Positions 41,953 through 53,182 of a DNA stretch of 64,000 bases are shown piece after piece. The DNA lies in the NCBI GenBank assembly GCA_017163975.1, contig JAFFSR010000136.1, forward strand, positions 5,701,501 through 5,765,500, in the 5' to 3' direction. Each line of letters starts with the position of its first letter. Positions within the stretch are counted from its first letter, which is position 1. The translations under genes and the position numbers were made by a program. Below the pieces are notes generated by a model, which worked only from the letters and a program-made list of their open reading frames with translations, made no database searches and was not told where the DNA came from. This DNA is from Anastatus disparis. Lineage: Eukaryota; Arthropoda; Insecta; Hymenoptera; Eupelmidae.

Positions 41953-42116
41953 CCAAGCGAACACGAAGAAATAGCTCCTTTTCTATACGTTTTACCCCTT
42001 GGAGCTTAAACTGAAGCATGTTTTCGTCGTTTATGACATGGCAGTTGAAGCTTATATCAGAGTCTACATCGTCGTTTCTCTTGACAAAACGATGATTATG
42101 ACAAGCTTCAGCCATC
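41953..42116 (-). other. Candidate coding exon on the minus strand, identity unknown
   Basis: One minus-strand frame is open from ATG at 42115 and codes MAEACHNHRFVKRNDDVDSD, then ISFNCHVINDENMLQFKLQG and a basic segment ending LRVRLG. The patch has about 40% GC in an AT desert. A CAG acceptor lies directly before it (minus strand, exon from 42116) and a GCTTGG|GTAAAC donor after it (exon to 41953). The polypyrimidine tract is weak, so it could instead be a first coding exon. I do not recognise the peptide. It would belong to a gene nested opposite to Calx. Confidence 0.35.
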
Positions 42117-43614
42117 CTGAATATGGCTTGAAACTCATCCCTAGATTACGTAAACTCTACCTCTCGTAACCCTTTCGCATTTCATATATCGTTGGATTAA
42201 TACTGCATACCAGAAATTACGTAATACTCCATACGTTGCCTGGTATGATGTTAGGAAATTTCATAGACTTTATTGGATTCTTTATTATTATGAAATATAG
42301 CTTATAAGGCTTTTCGTTACAAAAAATACCTTTTACAAGTTTAATAAAAAATTAAAAAGCAATGATAAACGGTTATAAATAAAAATTATAAATAATAAAT
42401 CAACAATTATTATTACATATTTTTTAATTTAGATGGAAAGAATAATTAAAATTTAAAAAAGGTCACAAACCGTCCGAGTAAAAAATTTAATGTCGGTTCT
42501 ATTGTACCAAAAATCACACTGTTAAATGAGCTAATTCCTTATCATTACATTTATTTTATCACTGCACATCCTACAGATTGTATTCTTATATTTCTTTCTT
42601 AACCACAACGAGCGGCATACGTAAAACTATGCTTTTAAGTAAATAAGAACATTTATTTTCACCCCAACAGTAATGGGCACTTAATTAATTCGAAAAGCGG
42701 ACTGAAAGTGAAATATTTTTCCTGCTTAAAAATTAGCGTAAAGTAGAAACGAAAAGTAGATTATAGAAAAAAATATTTATTCACTTGCGCATTTACATAA
42801 ATGTATGAAAATTTAAATATACGTATATATATTCATATATGTGTGCGTATGTGGGCGTTTATATGCGTATGCGTATGCGAAAAAAAGTGCCAACAATCAA
42901 ACGATTAAATTGACGCCCGCATCAAAGGAAATTTAAAAAAATTCTATTTTGGCTTATTCTTTTAAAGTTAATAAAATAGCCACGATCAAATTGAAAATAA
43001 AACACTATGAAATAAAGCTGATTTTCTGCTCACGGCTCTGGGATAAAAAAATTGTTTTTACTCCCTAGTAGCATAATGCGCTCTTATATTAGTTTACACA
43101 TTTATAATTTATTGAGTTACGAAGATACAAAATAATAAACTCATTAGTCAACAGTATTAATTCGAAACAGTAGTATAACTATTTGTAACTATAAAAGGGA
43201 TTTCAAGTTTATTGTACTATAAACCTTGCAACAACGTAAAATTTATCTTCCAATTTTCAGTGAGAACTCAAAGTATATGATTATTGTTTTATATTATTGT
43301 TTGGAATTTATAATTATAAGTTTAGCTAACTATTTAAAAGGGTTACACTTATGAATATAATAATTATATAAAGTAATGCAAGACTTCATTTATTAAATAA
43401 TAATAATTTTATATTAACGATAATAAATTTTTATATAAACATTATAACCAGTATTGCAAATATTTCAATCATTTTTTTATTTAATTCACTTTTAAAATAA
43501 ATTTAAATCGTAATTTAAATTGCTTTTTGAATTGAAATAAATTAAAATTTCAGATGAAAAATAAATAATTTAATAAGAAAATTGAAAAAATATTGTTTAA
43601 TGTCACTGTTTTCA
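42117..43614. other. AT-rich non-coding stretch
   Basis: A degenerate GCGTAT/GTGT simple repeat lies near 42838-42880. No gene is seen. Confidence 0.4.
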
Positions 43615-43775
43615 TGGTGTAACATTGTGATGCTTATTAATGAAAATTTTTAACGTGTTTGTGAAAAAAAACACTTGTAACGATTAGCTTTGCTTATATC
43701 ATTTAGATGAGATCAGGATTCCAACTCCGGTCATCTAATTACGAATTTTACTTTATCAAATGAGCTACTGAAAAT
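43615..43775 (-). mobile_element. tRNA-derived SINE, old degenerate copy 3
   Basis: Read on the minus strand, it aligns along its length with the other SINE copies: CAGTAGCTCA, AAATTCGTAATTAGATGACC, GAGTTGGAATCC, GATATAAGCA, GTTACAAGTG, TTCACAAACAC and TTAATAAGCATCACAATG. The B box (43716-43727) has a C-to-G change and the A box is damaged, so it should be transcriptionally dead. It is the most diverged of the four. No target duplication was found. Confidence 0.75.
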
Positions 43776-46700
43776 CTTAAACGTATATTGTTTATTTAAA
43801 CAAATGTAAAATAAACACTACATCTATACTGATAAATATTGACTAGTCTATTCTAATGACACAATTGTATAAACAAAATATCAAGTCATATAAATATCAA
43901 TTGTTGTAGTTGATACCCACAATATATCATAATTAAATAATTGAAATTAATTATAACATATTGTAAATATAAAATTTTATATCTTTTTGTGTTTTTACTT
44001 AATTTTATTTAAACCCAAATTAATTTGTAGATTGATTCAATTTCAATTTGTATTTTTCCAACCCTAGTTATAACATCGTTCTTACGGTACGAAGCTTTTG
44101 ATTGTACGTAGTTTTAGAAGGTGACAACAAAAAAACGAATTAAGCCTATTCCGAAGAACAATTTTCTTGACAAGATTATCTTGGCTCTCGTTGTCCCATA
44201 TCCTTTTCTCATCTTAACACTATTCCTTTGAAAATGACAAAGCTAACGAGTTTTATTTTTCTTACGGTATCGAGCGGGTTACTCGTGTCTCTATATATCT
44301 ATATATATTTTTAGATCCTGTCCCTTATAAACGAGCCCTTATCTAATACAGCTATTTTTTGCCCTCAAACGCTTTTCGTCTTCTCTTTCTGGGATATTGA
44401 TGGAAAGAAAAAAAAAGTAAGTTATACCGTATAGCACCTTGAAGATCTCGATAAGATCCAATTTTTTTTTTATTTTTCTAGTCAATACTAAAACTGAGAA
44501 TAAAATGTTAGATAAAAAGAAAAAAAAAAGACTTACGACGGTTTGCTACTCTTTTTCAAAGGTTTATTTGGCACGAGACATCAAATGTCAGGCTTGCACG
44601 TGCCTTATTACTTTGGGAAAAAAGATGGAAGAAACATATAGACATAGTGTATAAAAGATGTGAAATTCTCTTTTCTTTTCGGAGCGTTATTTAAAAAAGA
44701 TTTATGATTTTCGTGAAAAAAACTTGAACGAAAAAATTGATGAATAATAAATTTTTTTTTAAACCGAATTTTGTCTAGTCCTATTTTTCATCATTTATAT
44801 AAAAATCATTACTTCTAACAATAAAAAGTAACAGTTTCAATGAATGCAAATATAATGGATGAATTTGATACTAATAACAAAATAATTTTATCGTGTAATT
44901 TTTTAGTAAAATGAAACCTCTTAATAAATATTACATACACCCTTTATATAATTCAAATAAAAAATTTAAAATAAACAAATGTATATGAATTTTATATTTA
45001 AATTACTTTTATATCTAATTTAAAACCTAAAAATGGTTCTATCCAAAACAAAAATCTGTATTCTTTGTTCGTAGCATAATTACGCAAAGTAACAAACAAA
45101 TTTGAAATTCTAATTGTAGAAATAAAAATATTTTCACATAATTACTACTCTCTTTGTACTTTAGTTTCTTCATTCGCAATGCATAAATGCTTGCTCGTAG
45201 CATCAGCAAAAAAGCTAAATCACTTAAATAAATATTATCAGAATAAAAAAAGGAATTTTTTTCACGTTTCAAAGATGAAATAAATCAAAGCAAGCATACA
45301 GAGAGTGAAAAATCAGCTAGCTACCAGACAGAAGAAGCACATCTTGCTTCTTCGTTAACACAATTGAAAGAAAATTAAAGAAAACATCAGAATGGAATAA
45401 AAGAAAAAGTTGATGGTTAAGCAAGCAGAATCTTTCAAAGTAAATAATAGCAAAACTTTTTTATAAAAGAATACGGAGAAACGCAGTACAGATATAAAGA
45501 TATTATAGAAATTTAAAGAAATTTAAAAAAAAACTTTGAAGCCAAATCTTAAATTATTAAAAAATCAGTGAAATATCCGTCTAGCGTAGTAAAAACATTT
45601 GTGATTGAATAAAATCACGCGAGTATAAAATTTCAAATATTTAGAATTTTCAATACATATTGATACAAAGAGATTGACTTTCAATTAGTCTTTATTTATT
45701 CTTGGCTTACTATGATATTCAGTTATTTATTTGTATATTATATGGTTGTCACATTCCTTGGAGGATTTTGTGAGATAATTGACATATTTGCAAATAATCG
45801 TATTATTAATTAAAGCATTTCATACAATTATTTATTTTTTTTTAAGATTTTATAGAATGAAAAAATTTAAATAAAATCAATTAATCTTCCTTATTCTAAT
45901 TCAATTCTAAATTACAATATGAAATTGTAACATACACATTATACAACAATTTTTAAAAAATTGAATGTACCTCTTACATAAATGCCTGACTATATTTAGA
46001 CTTGTTTCACTTATCTTAAATAAACATTATCTGTCTCAATTTCTTTTGGTTTAAACATTAAGACCGTTAATTTAAAATAAACATTACTTCTATAGATTTT
46101 CATTTCATACTACCATATTCCTTGTCGCAACAAAGTCTCTGGTATAAGATCAACACAGTCTATCATTTTTTTCTTCCTTTTCTCTCTTTATCTTCTTATA
46201 AGCTCCTTATATCTTATACTATTGTAGAAAAGCTTTCTTCCTCAGCAGATCATTACTTTCTATTGTGCAAATGTATGTGGTGCACTTGTGAAAATTACGT
46301 ACTCTATCAGTTAAAAGCAAACTGTCTATATTCAACAATTTATACGCGTGTGATGACATACCACATGCATTTCTCTAATTGCAACGCCACTAGGAATTAT
46401 TTCATGCACACAAAGACACACAAAAACGGGTAAGCGAACGCATAGATAAACGCACACAAGTATAAACTCACGGATACATGCAAGCCCATACACGTGCATT
46501 GAAATGTAGATAGTGCGAGCATAGGGTGTAATTAGCGTATACGTGAAAACCCAATCAGTTGCTGCCATACCACAATTGGATTTTCAAAGTCGCATAAACG
46601 TTATTGTTTTAGGGAGAACAACACTGCCAGCGCAGATTAACATGTTGAGGGGTTTTACGTTGCGTTAATGGCTCAGGCTATTGTAGAATATCCCAAAAGC

Positions 46701-46984
46701 TTTGAACATTTTAATCAGTCTGCACGAGAAAACCATATCGTTTGTACGCTTTTTCCTAACTGAACATATACTGATAACACGGCTTATTATAACTGTTAGA
46801 TAGTATTTATAAAAACCCAACTATCAACGAGATCAAATATGTAAATGTCTTTAAAATGCAAAGGAGTTGTTAATATTTTTATTTTTTTCTTCTGTAATAT
46901 ATTTTTAATACAATCGATTGAGTTAATTTCAATAAAGTTATAATTTTGATAAAATTTTATGAATTTATTATTATAAATTTGATG
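43776..46984. other. AT-rich non-coding stretch
   Basis: A 103-codon plus frame at 46122-46433 overlaps a 78-codon minus frame at 46332-46568. Both cross CA/GT-rich simple sequence and neither resembles a protein family. Confidence 0.4.
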
Positions 46985-47185
46985 AGACGCTTGAATACCT
47001 CTTGACATCTTGGTTTAAACCCTTTACATCCCTTCTGGTTGCTCAACTTAAGTTCTTCACTAGTTTGCCTACATCTCAAAGTTCTTGCTCTGCAAAGTTC
47101 TGTAACAGCTTGAATTTGTCTCGTGGTTCCTGTTTCTTTAGGTTGGTTCCCTATTCAGTGATTTCTACGGTTAAATTTGTAAGAC
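46985..47185 (-). pseudogene. Possible decayed coding remnant, identity unknown
   Basis: One minus-strand frame reads as plausible soluble protein but contains about four in-frame stops. Segments include KKQEPRDKFKLLQNFAEQEL, DVGKLVKNLS and ATRRDVKGLNQDVKRYSS. GC content is above the surroundings. The pattern of helical, charged segments broken by TGA/TAG suggests a degraded gene or transposon ORF. I cannot name it, and chance is possible. Confidence 0.2.
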
Positions 47186-49199
47186 TTGAAGTTTACATGA
47201 CATATAAACGCTCATGTTAAAGAGACAAAACTTTAATTTTTTTACATAGATTAAGTTCTTCGGTTTCATGATTACTGTTGATATTCATAATTTATTTTTA
47301 CATTATGTAAAATTGTATTTGGTTATCAATCTTTCGTAAATATTCCAGTCCGTTTCGTTTGAGTAAACCTGAAAATTACAACTCTACTCTATGTAAAACT
47401 GAAAAATCATGAAATTAATATGCAAGAAAAAAATAGTTATGTATATATTAACTGTTTGTTAATTAATACTTACGATCGATATTTTGTATATATAATAAGA
47501 TGATCGAATTATATTTTAATATAGTTTAGTTCTATCACAGTATTAATTCTTTATTTTTCTTTTCTCTGTCTATTATATGCACAATTTATTTTCAATTCAA
47601 AGGGAATTGATGTTAAAATTGATAATTTCGTAAAAACAAAATTAAATAATTCAATAAAGTAAAAAATTCAATTTTTCATACGATAAAACTCAAGCCATTA
47701 TAAAAAGTATGTACTCCAAGATTTTTGTTAAACAAGAAGAGTGCGCTTGGCTTTGTTTCATTTTTCTTCTTCTCGTATTGATTTTATTAAGAGCTCCCGA
47801 ATATTCTCTTTTGTTCTGTAAAATTCAGCTACAATGAGATTCTCATTTAGTTTAACAAAATTGAATTTCTTTAAAATAAAATAGGTAAGTTGAGTACTTT
47901 TCACTCGATAGAGTCTTCAATTCAAGTGATTGTTATGAATTTATGTAAAAACATTTTTAAAGAATCGATTGTTGAATCTCTTACACTGATTTTTTTAATA
48001 AAAATATAAATTCTGTCTTTTATTTTTGAAAATAAAAGGTTGCAATCAGTTAAAAATATTGATGGAATTACTTTTTTATAATAAATTATTTTAAGAAAAT
48101 ACGAATTTCATGAAAAATTAAAAATAATCTTTTTTTAATTCATTAAAAAATTTTTATCTCCACAAATAATATATTTCAAAAAAAGATTTATTAAAATGAA
48201 TTAATATATGAAAAGATTGATATTGAACGTATTTATTATATGTTCAGGAATTAATATTTCCATACTGTCTCTTTTATTATTTTATAAATTTTCAATTCCT
48301 TTGATATGCAAAACGGTTGACTAATAATAAATGCCTTTATTGATTTTGTCAATAACAATATGTTAAAAAAAACTGAATAGCTTTAAAAAACATCTCTCTT
48401 CTTTGCTAAACTATTATTCATCTATTCATAAATATTAAAAAAAAATCTAATAAATTATTAACCGGTCTAGCGTCATGTATCTTGCCAAAGTTATTTTCCG
48501 CTTTACAAGCGTAACATGCATTTTACTTTATATAATAATACGTACAACCGTTGTCCATCTACCCAATCAAATTGTAGCAATTATTTAACTGATTATTCAG
48601 TTTGCAAATATTTTTCACACGCCATTGTTTTACAACGTCGTTTTTTTCTTTCTTGTTTCTCCGCACATAAAGTATAGCCTTAATTTTCATAACTTGCTAA
48701 ACAAGTCACACTTTACCTTAGAAGAAAGAATATAGCTCTTACATCGATTATCGATTTTCGATGTATCTTTAATTTTACTCTGAGAAAGTACATACCTACT
48801 GTTGTAAATAAAAACGAAAGCGGGATAAAGTAATAGTAAAAACGCTGCCAAGTGCTTTGGCGGAATGCTTTCTCATAGAGCTCTTTGAGTTTCATTATTT
48901 TTTTATATTTATTTAAATGTGATTTTAATATAAAAAAAAAATTGTCCATCATTAATATTTATTCATTTTGTACTTTATAAATTTTGAATATATATGCTAG
49001 TTGATTGCCTTTTCAACATTTTGTTTGGGTTAAATGTTAGCTTTTAAAGTGTTTAATTTTGTTGACTTTAGCTAGCCTTATACATAGGTTCGAATTTATT
49101 ATTTTTGTTATCTTGTGGATATCTTTTTATCACGACTAAGCTTGGTAAATCCAAGTAGTCAATTTTAGTAACGGTAATTAAATTCAGTAGTACTATTAT
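47186..49199. other. AT-rich non-coding stretch
   Basis: No gene was recognised. A small hairpin (CTTGG-TAAAT-CCAAG) at about 49141-49155 lies just upstream of the tandem array. Confidence 0.4.
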
Positions 49200-50860
49200 A
49201 AATTTTCAAGAGTAACTCAGAAAACAAAAGAAGTGATCAAAAAGCTACGCTAATAAAATTATTTATTTAAAACTTGGTTTATAAAGACAGTAGCAAATAA
49301 CTTGTATACAAATTTTAGAGTAATTCTATCAAGTACTTTACGTAAAATGGAAAAATACTGAAATATGAAAATTTTTTAAGAAAATTTTTAAAATTTTCTA
49401 AAAAGAAAACTACGCTAAAAAGATCGGTTTATAAAAGTTATCCTTCTTTTGGCAGATGCAAATTATTCCCATGGAAATCTCAAAGCAAACTCATCAATTA
49501 ACTTACGTAAAATACAAAAAAAAAAATTAAAAATCGAAAATTTTTTCAAATTCTTAAAATGGCTCTATAATAAAAAAAAATACACTATGAATCTTAATTT
49601 TCTATAGCTTCCCGCCTAGTTATACAAAAACATAGATGGTATACAAAATTTGAAGCAAATCCATAGAGTAATTTTCGAGATCTAACTGGTTAAATAAATA
49701 ACATTTTCTTTTCAAAATTTCTTTTTTAAAATTTTAAAAATGCTCTAAAATTAAAACTACGCTATGAAAATCAATTTTTGAAAATTTCCCTTCTTTTGGC
49801 AGTCGCAAATAATTTCCCTGTAATTTTTAGAACAAATCTATCGAGTACTTTACGTGGAATAAAAAAAAAATAAGAAAAGAAGAATCGATATTTTTTTTTA
49901 AATCTTTAAAATTCTCTAAAATTGTAACCACGCTAAGAAAATTAGTTTCCAAAAGCTTATTTTTTTCAGACAATAGCGAATTAATTGTATGAAAATTTTG
50001 GAGAAAATTTATAGTATGGTTAACGCAAAAAAGAAAATAAATGAAAAATAAAAATTTTTTTGAAAATTTTCAAAGTGTTCTAAAATTAAAACTGCGCTGA
50101 GAAAATTAGTATTCCAAAGCTTGTTTTCTTCAGATAGTAGCGAATTAATTGCATACAAATTTTGGAGCAAATCAATCGAATGGTTTTCGTAAAATAAAAA
50201 AAAATTAAAAATAAAAATTTTTTAAAAAATTTTAAAAATGCTCTAAAATTAAAAGTGCGCTAAGAAAATTAGTTTACAAAATTTTTAATAATTTTGGCAG
50301 TCGAAATAAAGTTCCATACAAATTTTCGAACAAATTCTTCGAGTAGTTTACGTAAAATACAAAAAAAATGAAAAATCGAAATTTTTTAAAAATTCTTAAA
50401 ATGATTCTAAAAAAAAACTGCGCTAAGAAAACCAATTCCCAATAGCTTCCGCACCAGTTCATCAAAAAATTGAATTGTATGGAAAATTTGAAGTAAATCC
50501 ATCGAGTAGTTTTTAAGATTTTATTGGCTTAATAAATAGAAACATTTTTTTCAAAAATTTCAAAATGCTCTAAAATTAAAACTGAGCTAAGAAAATCAGT
50601 TTTTAAAAATTTATTTTATCCGGGCAATCAGAAATAAATTCCATGCAAATTTTGAAGCAAATTCATCGAGTAGTAAACAAAAAAAAAACCAAAAACGAAA
50701 AATCGAATTTTTTTTTATTTTTTAAAAAAACTTTAAAATGAAAACTACGGTGGAAGAACCAAATTATCAATAGCTTCCCAGCAAGTTAATCACAAAACTA
50801 AATTCCATGCAAAATTAGAAGCAAATCCATCGAGTAGTTCTCGAGATACAGCTTACTAAC
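49200..50860. repeat. Satellite-like tandem array, ~10 diverged units of ~167 bp
   Basis: A TACGCTA/TGCGCTA-type landmark recurs near 49245, 49411, 49581, 49758, 49929, 50093, 50256, 50419, 50583 and 50746, spacing 163-177 bp. Typical units carry GCTCTAAAATTAAAACT, then the landmark, a GGCAGTCGCAAATAA-like segment, TTTTGGAGCAAATCCATCGA, GTAGTTTACGTAAAAT and an A-rich run. Units starting at about 49581, 50419 and 50746 are a second type, with AGCTTCC and GAGTAGTTTT/CGAGAT. Spacing is tightest in the last six units. No ORF runs through it. Confidence 0.9.
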
Positions 50861-51026
50861 TGAATTCATACATCCACACACACACACACACACACACACA
50901 TACATACAGACATTTTCTGGAAACCACTTTTTTCGACTCACTGAGTTCAAATATGTACAAATTAATGAAAAAATAGAAAAAAATTTTTTTTACCGATACA
51001 ATGCTTTCTCTATGAGAAAGCAAAAA
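50861..51026. repeat. 3' cap of the tandem array: (CA)n and terminal hairpin
   Basis: The last array unit runs into a (CA)n tract at about 50875-50901, then TACATACAGACATTTTCTGG and CCACTTTTTTCGACTCACTG. It ends at a perfect 8-bp hairpin, GCTTTCTC-TAT-GAGAAAGC (51003-51021). The segment is unique within the window, which suggests the 3' terminus of a larger mobile element whose body contains the array. I cannot name the element class. Confidence 0.55.
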
Positions 51027-53149
51027 AGAGGAAAAAAATAATAAAAAACCCTTTAATTATCTATATATTAAACTTGTGATGTTCCAAAAAAAGGGAAAAC
51101 TAATTCCAAAGATGGATGAGAAGGGATAACGATGTGTTTCCTTTACGATCGTGAAAAGAAAAGGAAAAGAGGACTGAAATGATATAAATGAGAAAAACAA
51201 AACTGTGTCTTGGGACACCCGATGGAAGTGATAGCATTAATTGTTTTATATTAACGTTATTGCAGACAATTATTTTTCAATCTAATTGCTTTAAAAATGT
51301 TAACTGTATAAATATCATGGCAGTAAAGTTGAAAAAGGGGCGCTCAGTATACATTTATATGTATACATGCAGAGAAAGAGAATGAAAATAATATGCGGAA
51401 TATTTCATAACACATTCTGTTGCATTAATTTTTTATCAGACTTTAAAAATTAACGAATGAAAGAGAAAATAACAGAAAATCACAGTATTTAAAATAACAA
51501 AACTAACAGTACATTTACAAGTTAAAATTGAGGACCAACTGTTAAATAATCGTCTTTTTCATTTAAAAAAATTTATAACAAAATTTGATTTATGAAACAA
51601 ACTATTATTTGATTTATCTCGTGCCATATCGCCCAATTTCTTTTATTCAAGTTTCTTTAAAAAACTGCGAATTAACTTACTTTGAATTATTATAGCAATA
51701 ATTACCAAAAATTGCAAATCCCATTAATTTTATCACATAAAAAAATATGCAAAAAATATAAGCTGAAAATGAATTTGAGTATTTAAATAGCTTTACTTTT
51801 CTAACTCTAATTAAAATTTTTAACTTATCATTTGCGAAAATGGAAATTTCATAATTGGTAATTCTCGAACGCAAGAACTTCACAAGTAAAGAAATTCGAA
51901 AAAAAGAAATCGAACGATTTTTAGTGAAATAAAAATTTTTTGTAAAACTCTTGAATTTAAGAATGCAAATATTTAATCGTCAATTCCCAATTCTAATTTG
52001 CAGAATATTTGAATATTTCGATTAACGGTGAACGAAAAAAAGTTATCAAAAAGAAGATGAAAGCTCTCTAGTGACATTTTCGTACGCTTTGAACCTCCGT
52101 ACGAGTTAGAAAGTCGTGACTAGAAAGCAAGCCCACATAAACACATCAACATACACTCACATAGTATATTTTGGAGTAATATCATGAGGAAATAAAAGAA
52201 AGACATGTATAACAACTGTAATTTGAGTATTAAAATCTAATTTTCAAAACTTAGCTAATGTTTTGTCTGCTTCTTCAATTTTTACAAGCTTAAATTTTTT
52301 TTAAAGCTTAAAATTTTTCAGTGGTTCACCGTCTTATATAAGAAAATATTATTTAAAAAAAGAAACAAAATCAGCCTCCAAATACTGGATACGAGAAAGA
52401 TGGGTCTACATTAGGATGTGCTTCCTTTCTCGCATTTATAAAAAATGAAAAAACGAGAAAAAGAAAAGCCAAGAATTTGCCTTTTGCAATTTTCTGCATC
52501 GTCCTGTATTTGCTTTCTTCTTTCTTTCTATAGCAAAAAAGTACGGGAAAGCACATATTCCCGATATTTACGCTATGGCCATTATCCTTTATGCGTCGAC
52601 AAAAGGTATTTTCGCCAGTGTTCTCCAGCTGTTTATTATACGCGAGTAATTCCGCGTAAAGCCAGCCAAGAGCTTTTAACCATGTGCATTGTCGATTTGG
52701 CTGAAAATTTTCTTTAGCAATCTTTTCATACATAAAATATCCATTGTTATAATTTTTAAAACAATTTTCTTCTTTTATTACTCTTAAATATTTTTCATCT
52801 TTTCTTTTTTCATTTTTTTTTATTCTTGTCTTTGTTAAGTATTTTTGTTACGAATTTTATAGTAAAGACTTACGCACGTAAAATAGTAATCAACAAAAAT
52901 AAATCGCTTTAAACTTTCAGTCAATCCCGTACCTTTCTTTTTAAATCATTTTATCGCAGAATTATGTTCTCATGGTATTTTTTTAGTCTTTTTTTTATGA
53001 AATTTTTTTTTATTTTTTACAATTTTAACAAGCGAAGCTGACAGAAATCCATTTATATCCTTTAAAAAATCTTTCGTATATATCTCTTTTCTATCTATTC
53101 CAGCAATAAAGAATGAGGGACCGTAGTTTAAAAAAAAGTGCAAACTCAC
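51027..53149. other. Non-coding stretch with a GC-richer multi-frame open patch
   Basis: A patch at 52440-52720 is less AT-rich and open in several frames on both strands, including 120 codons on minus and 90 on plus. No frame resembles a known family or has matched splice borders. Confidence 0.3.
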
Positions 53150-53182
53150 CATCCTCTTCGCCGCATCTGTTGCCATCACCAT
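53150..53182 (-). other. Possible short first coding exon (minus strand)
   Basis: ATG at 53182 is followed by VMATDAAKRM and a textbook AGGATG|GTGAGT donor on the minus strand. The surrounding 53140-53220 is GC-elevated. The plus strand is open in all three frames over the same bases, so this may simply be a GC-rich patch. Confidence 0.15.

Noticed and set aside
46122..46433. 103-codon plus open frame
   Set aside because: It is Cys/Tyr/Ser-rich, crosses CA-rich simple sequence, has no matching family, and is overlapped by an equally open minus frame.
49200..50860. CRISPR array or coding repeat
   Set aside because: Units are ~167 bp, diverged over their whole length, have no unique spacers, and have stops in all frames.
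52371..52733. 120-codon minus open frame, the longest in the window, overlapping a 90-codon plus frame
   Set aside because: Several frames on both strands are open over the same GC-richer bases. None shows a domain, a splice partner or family resemblance.
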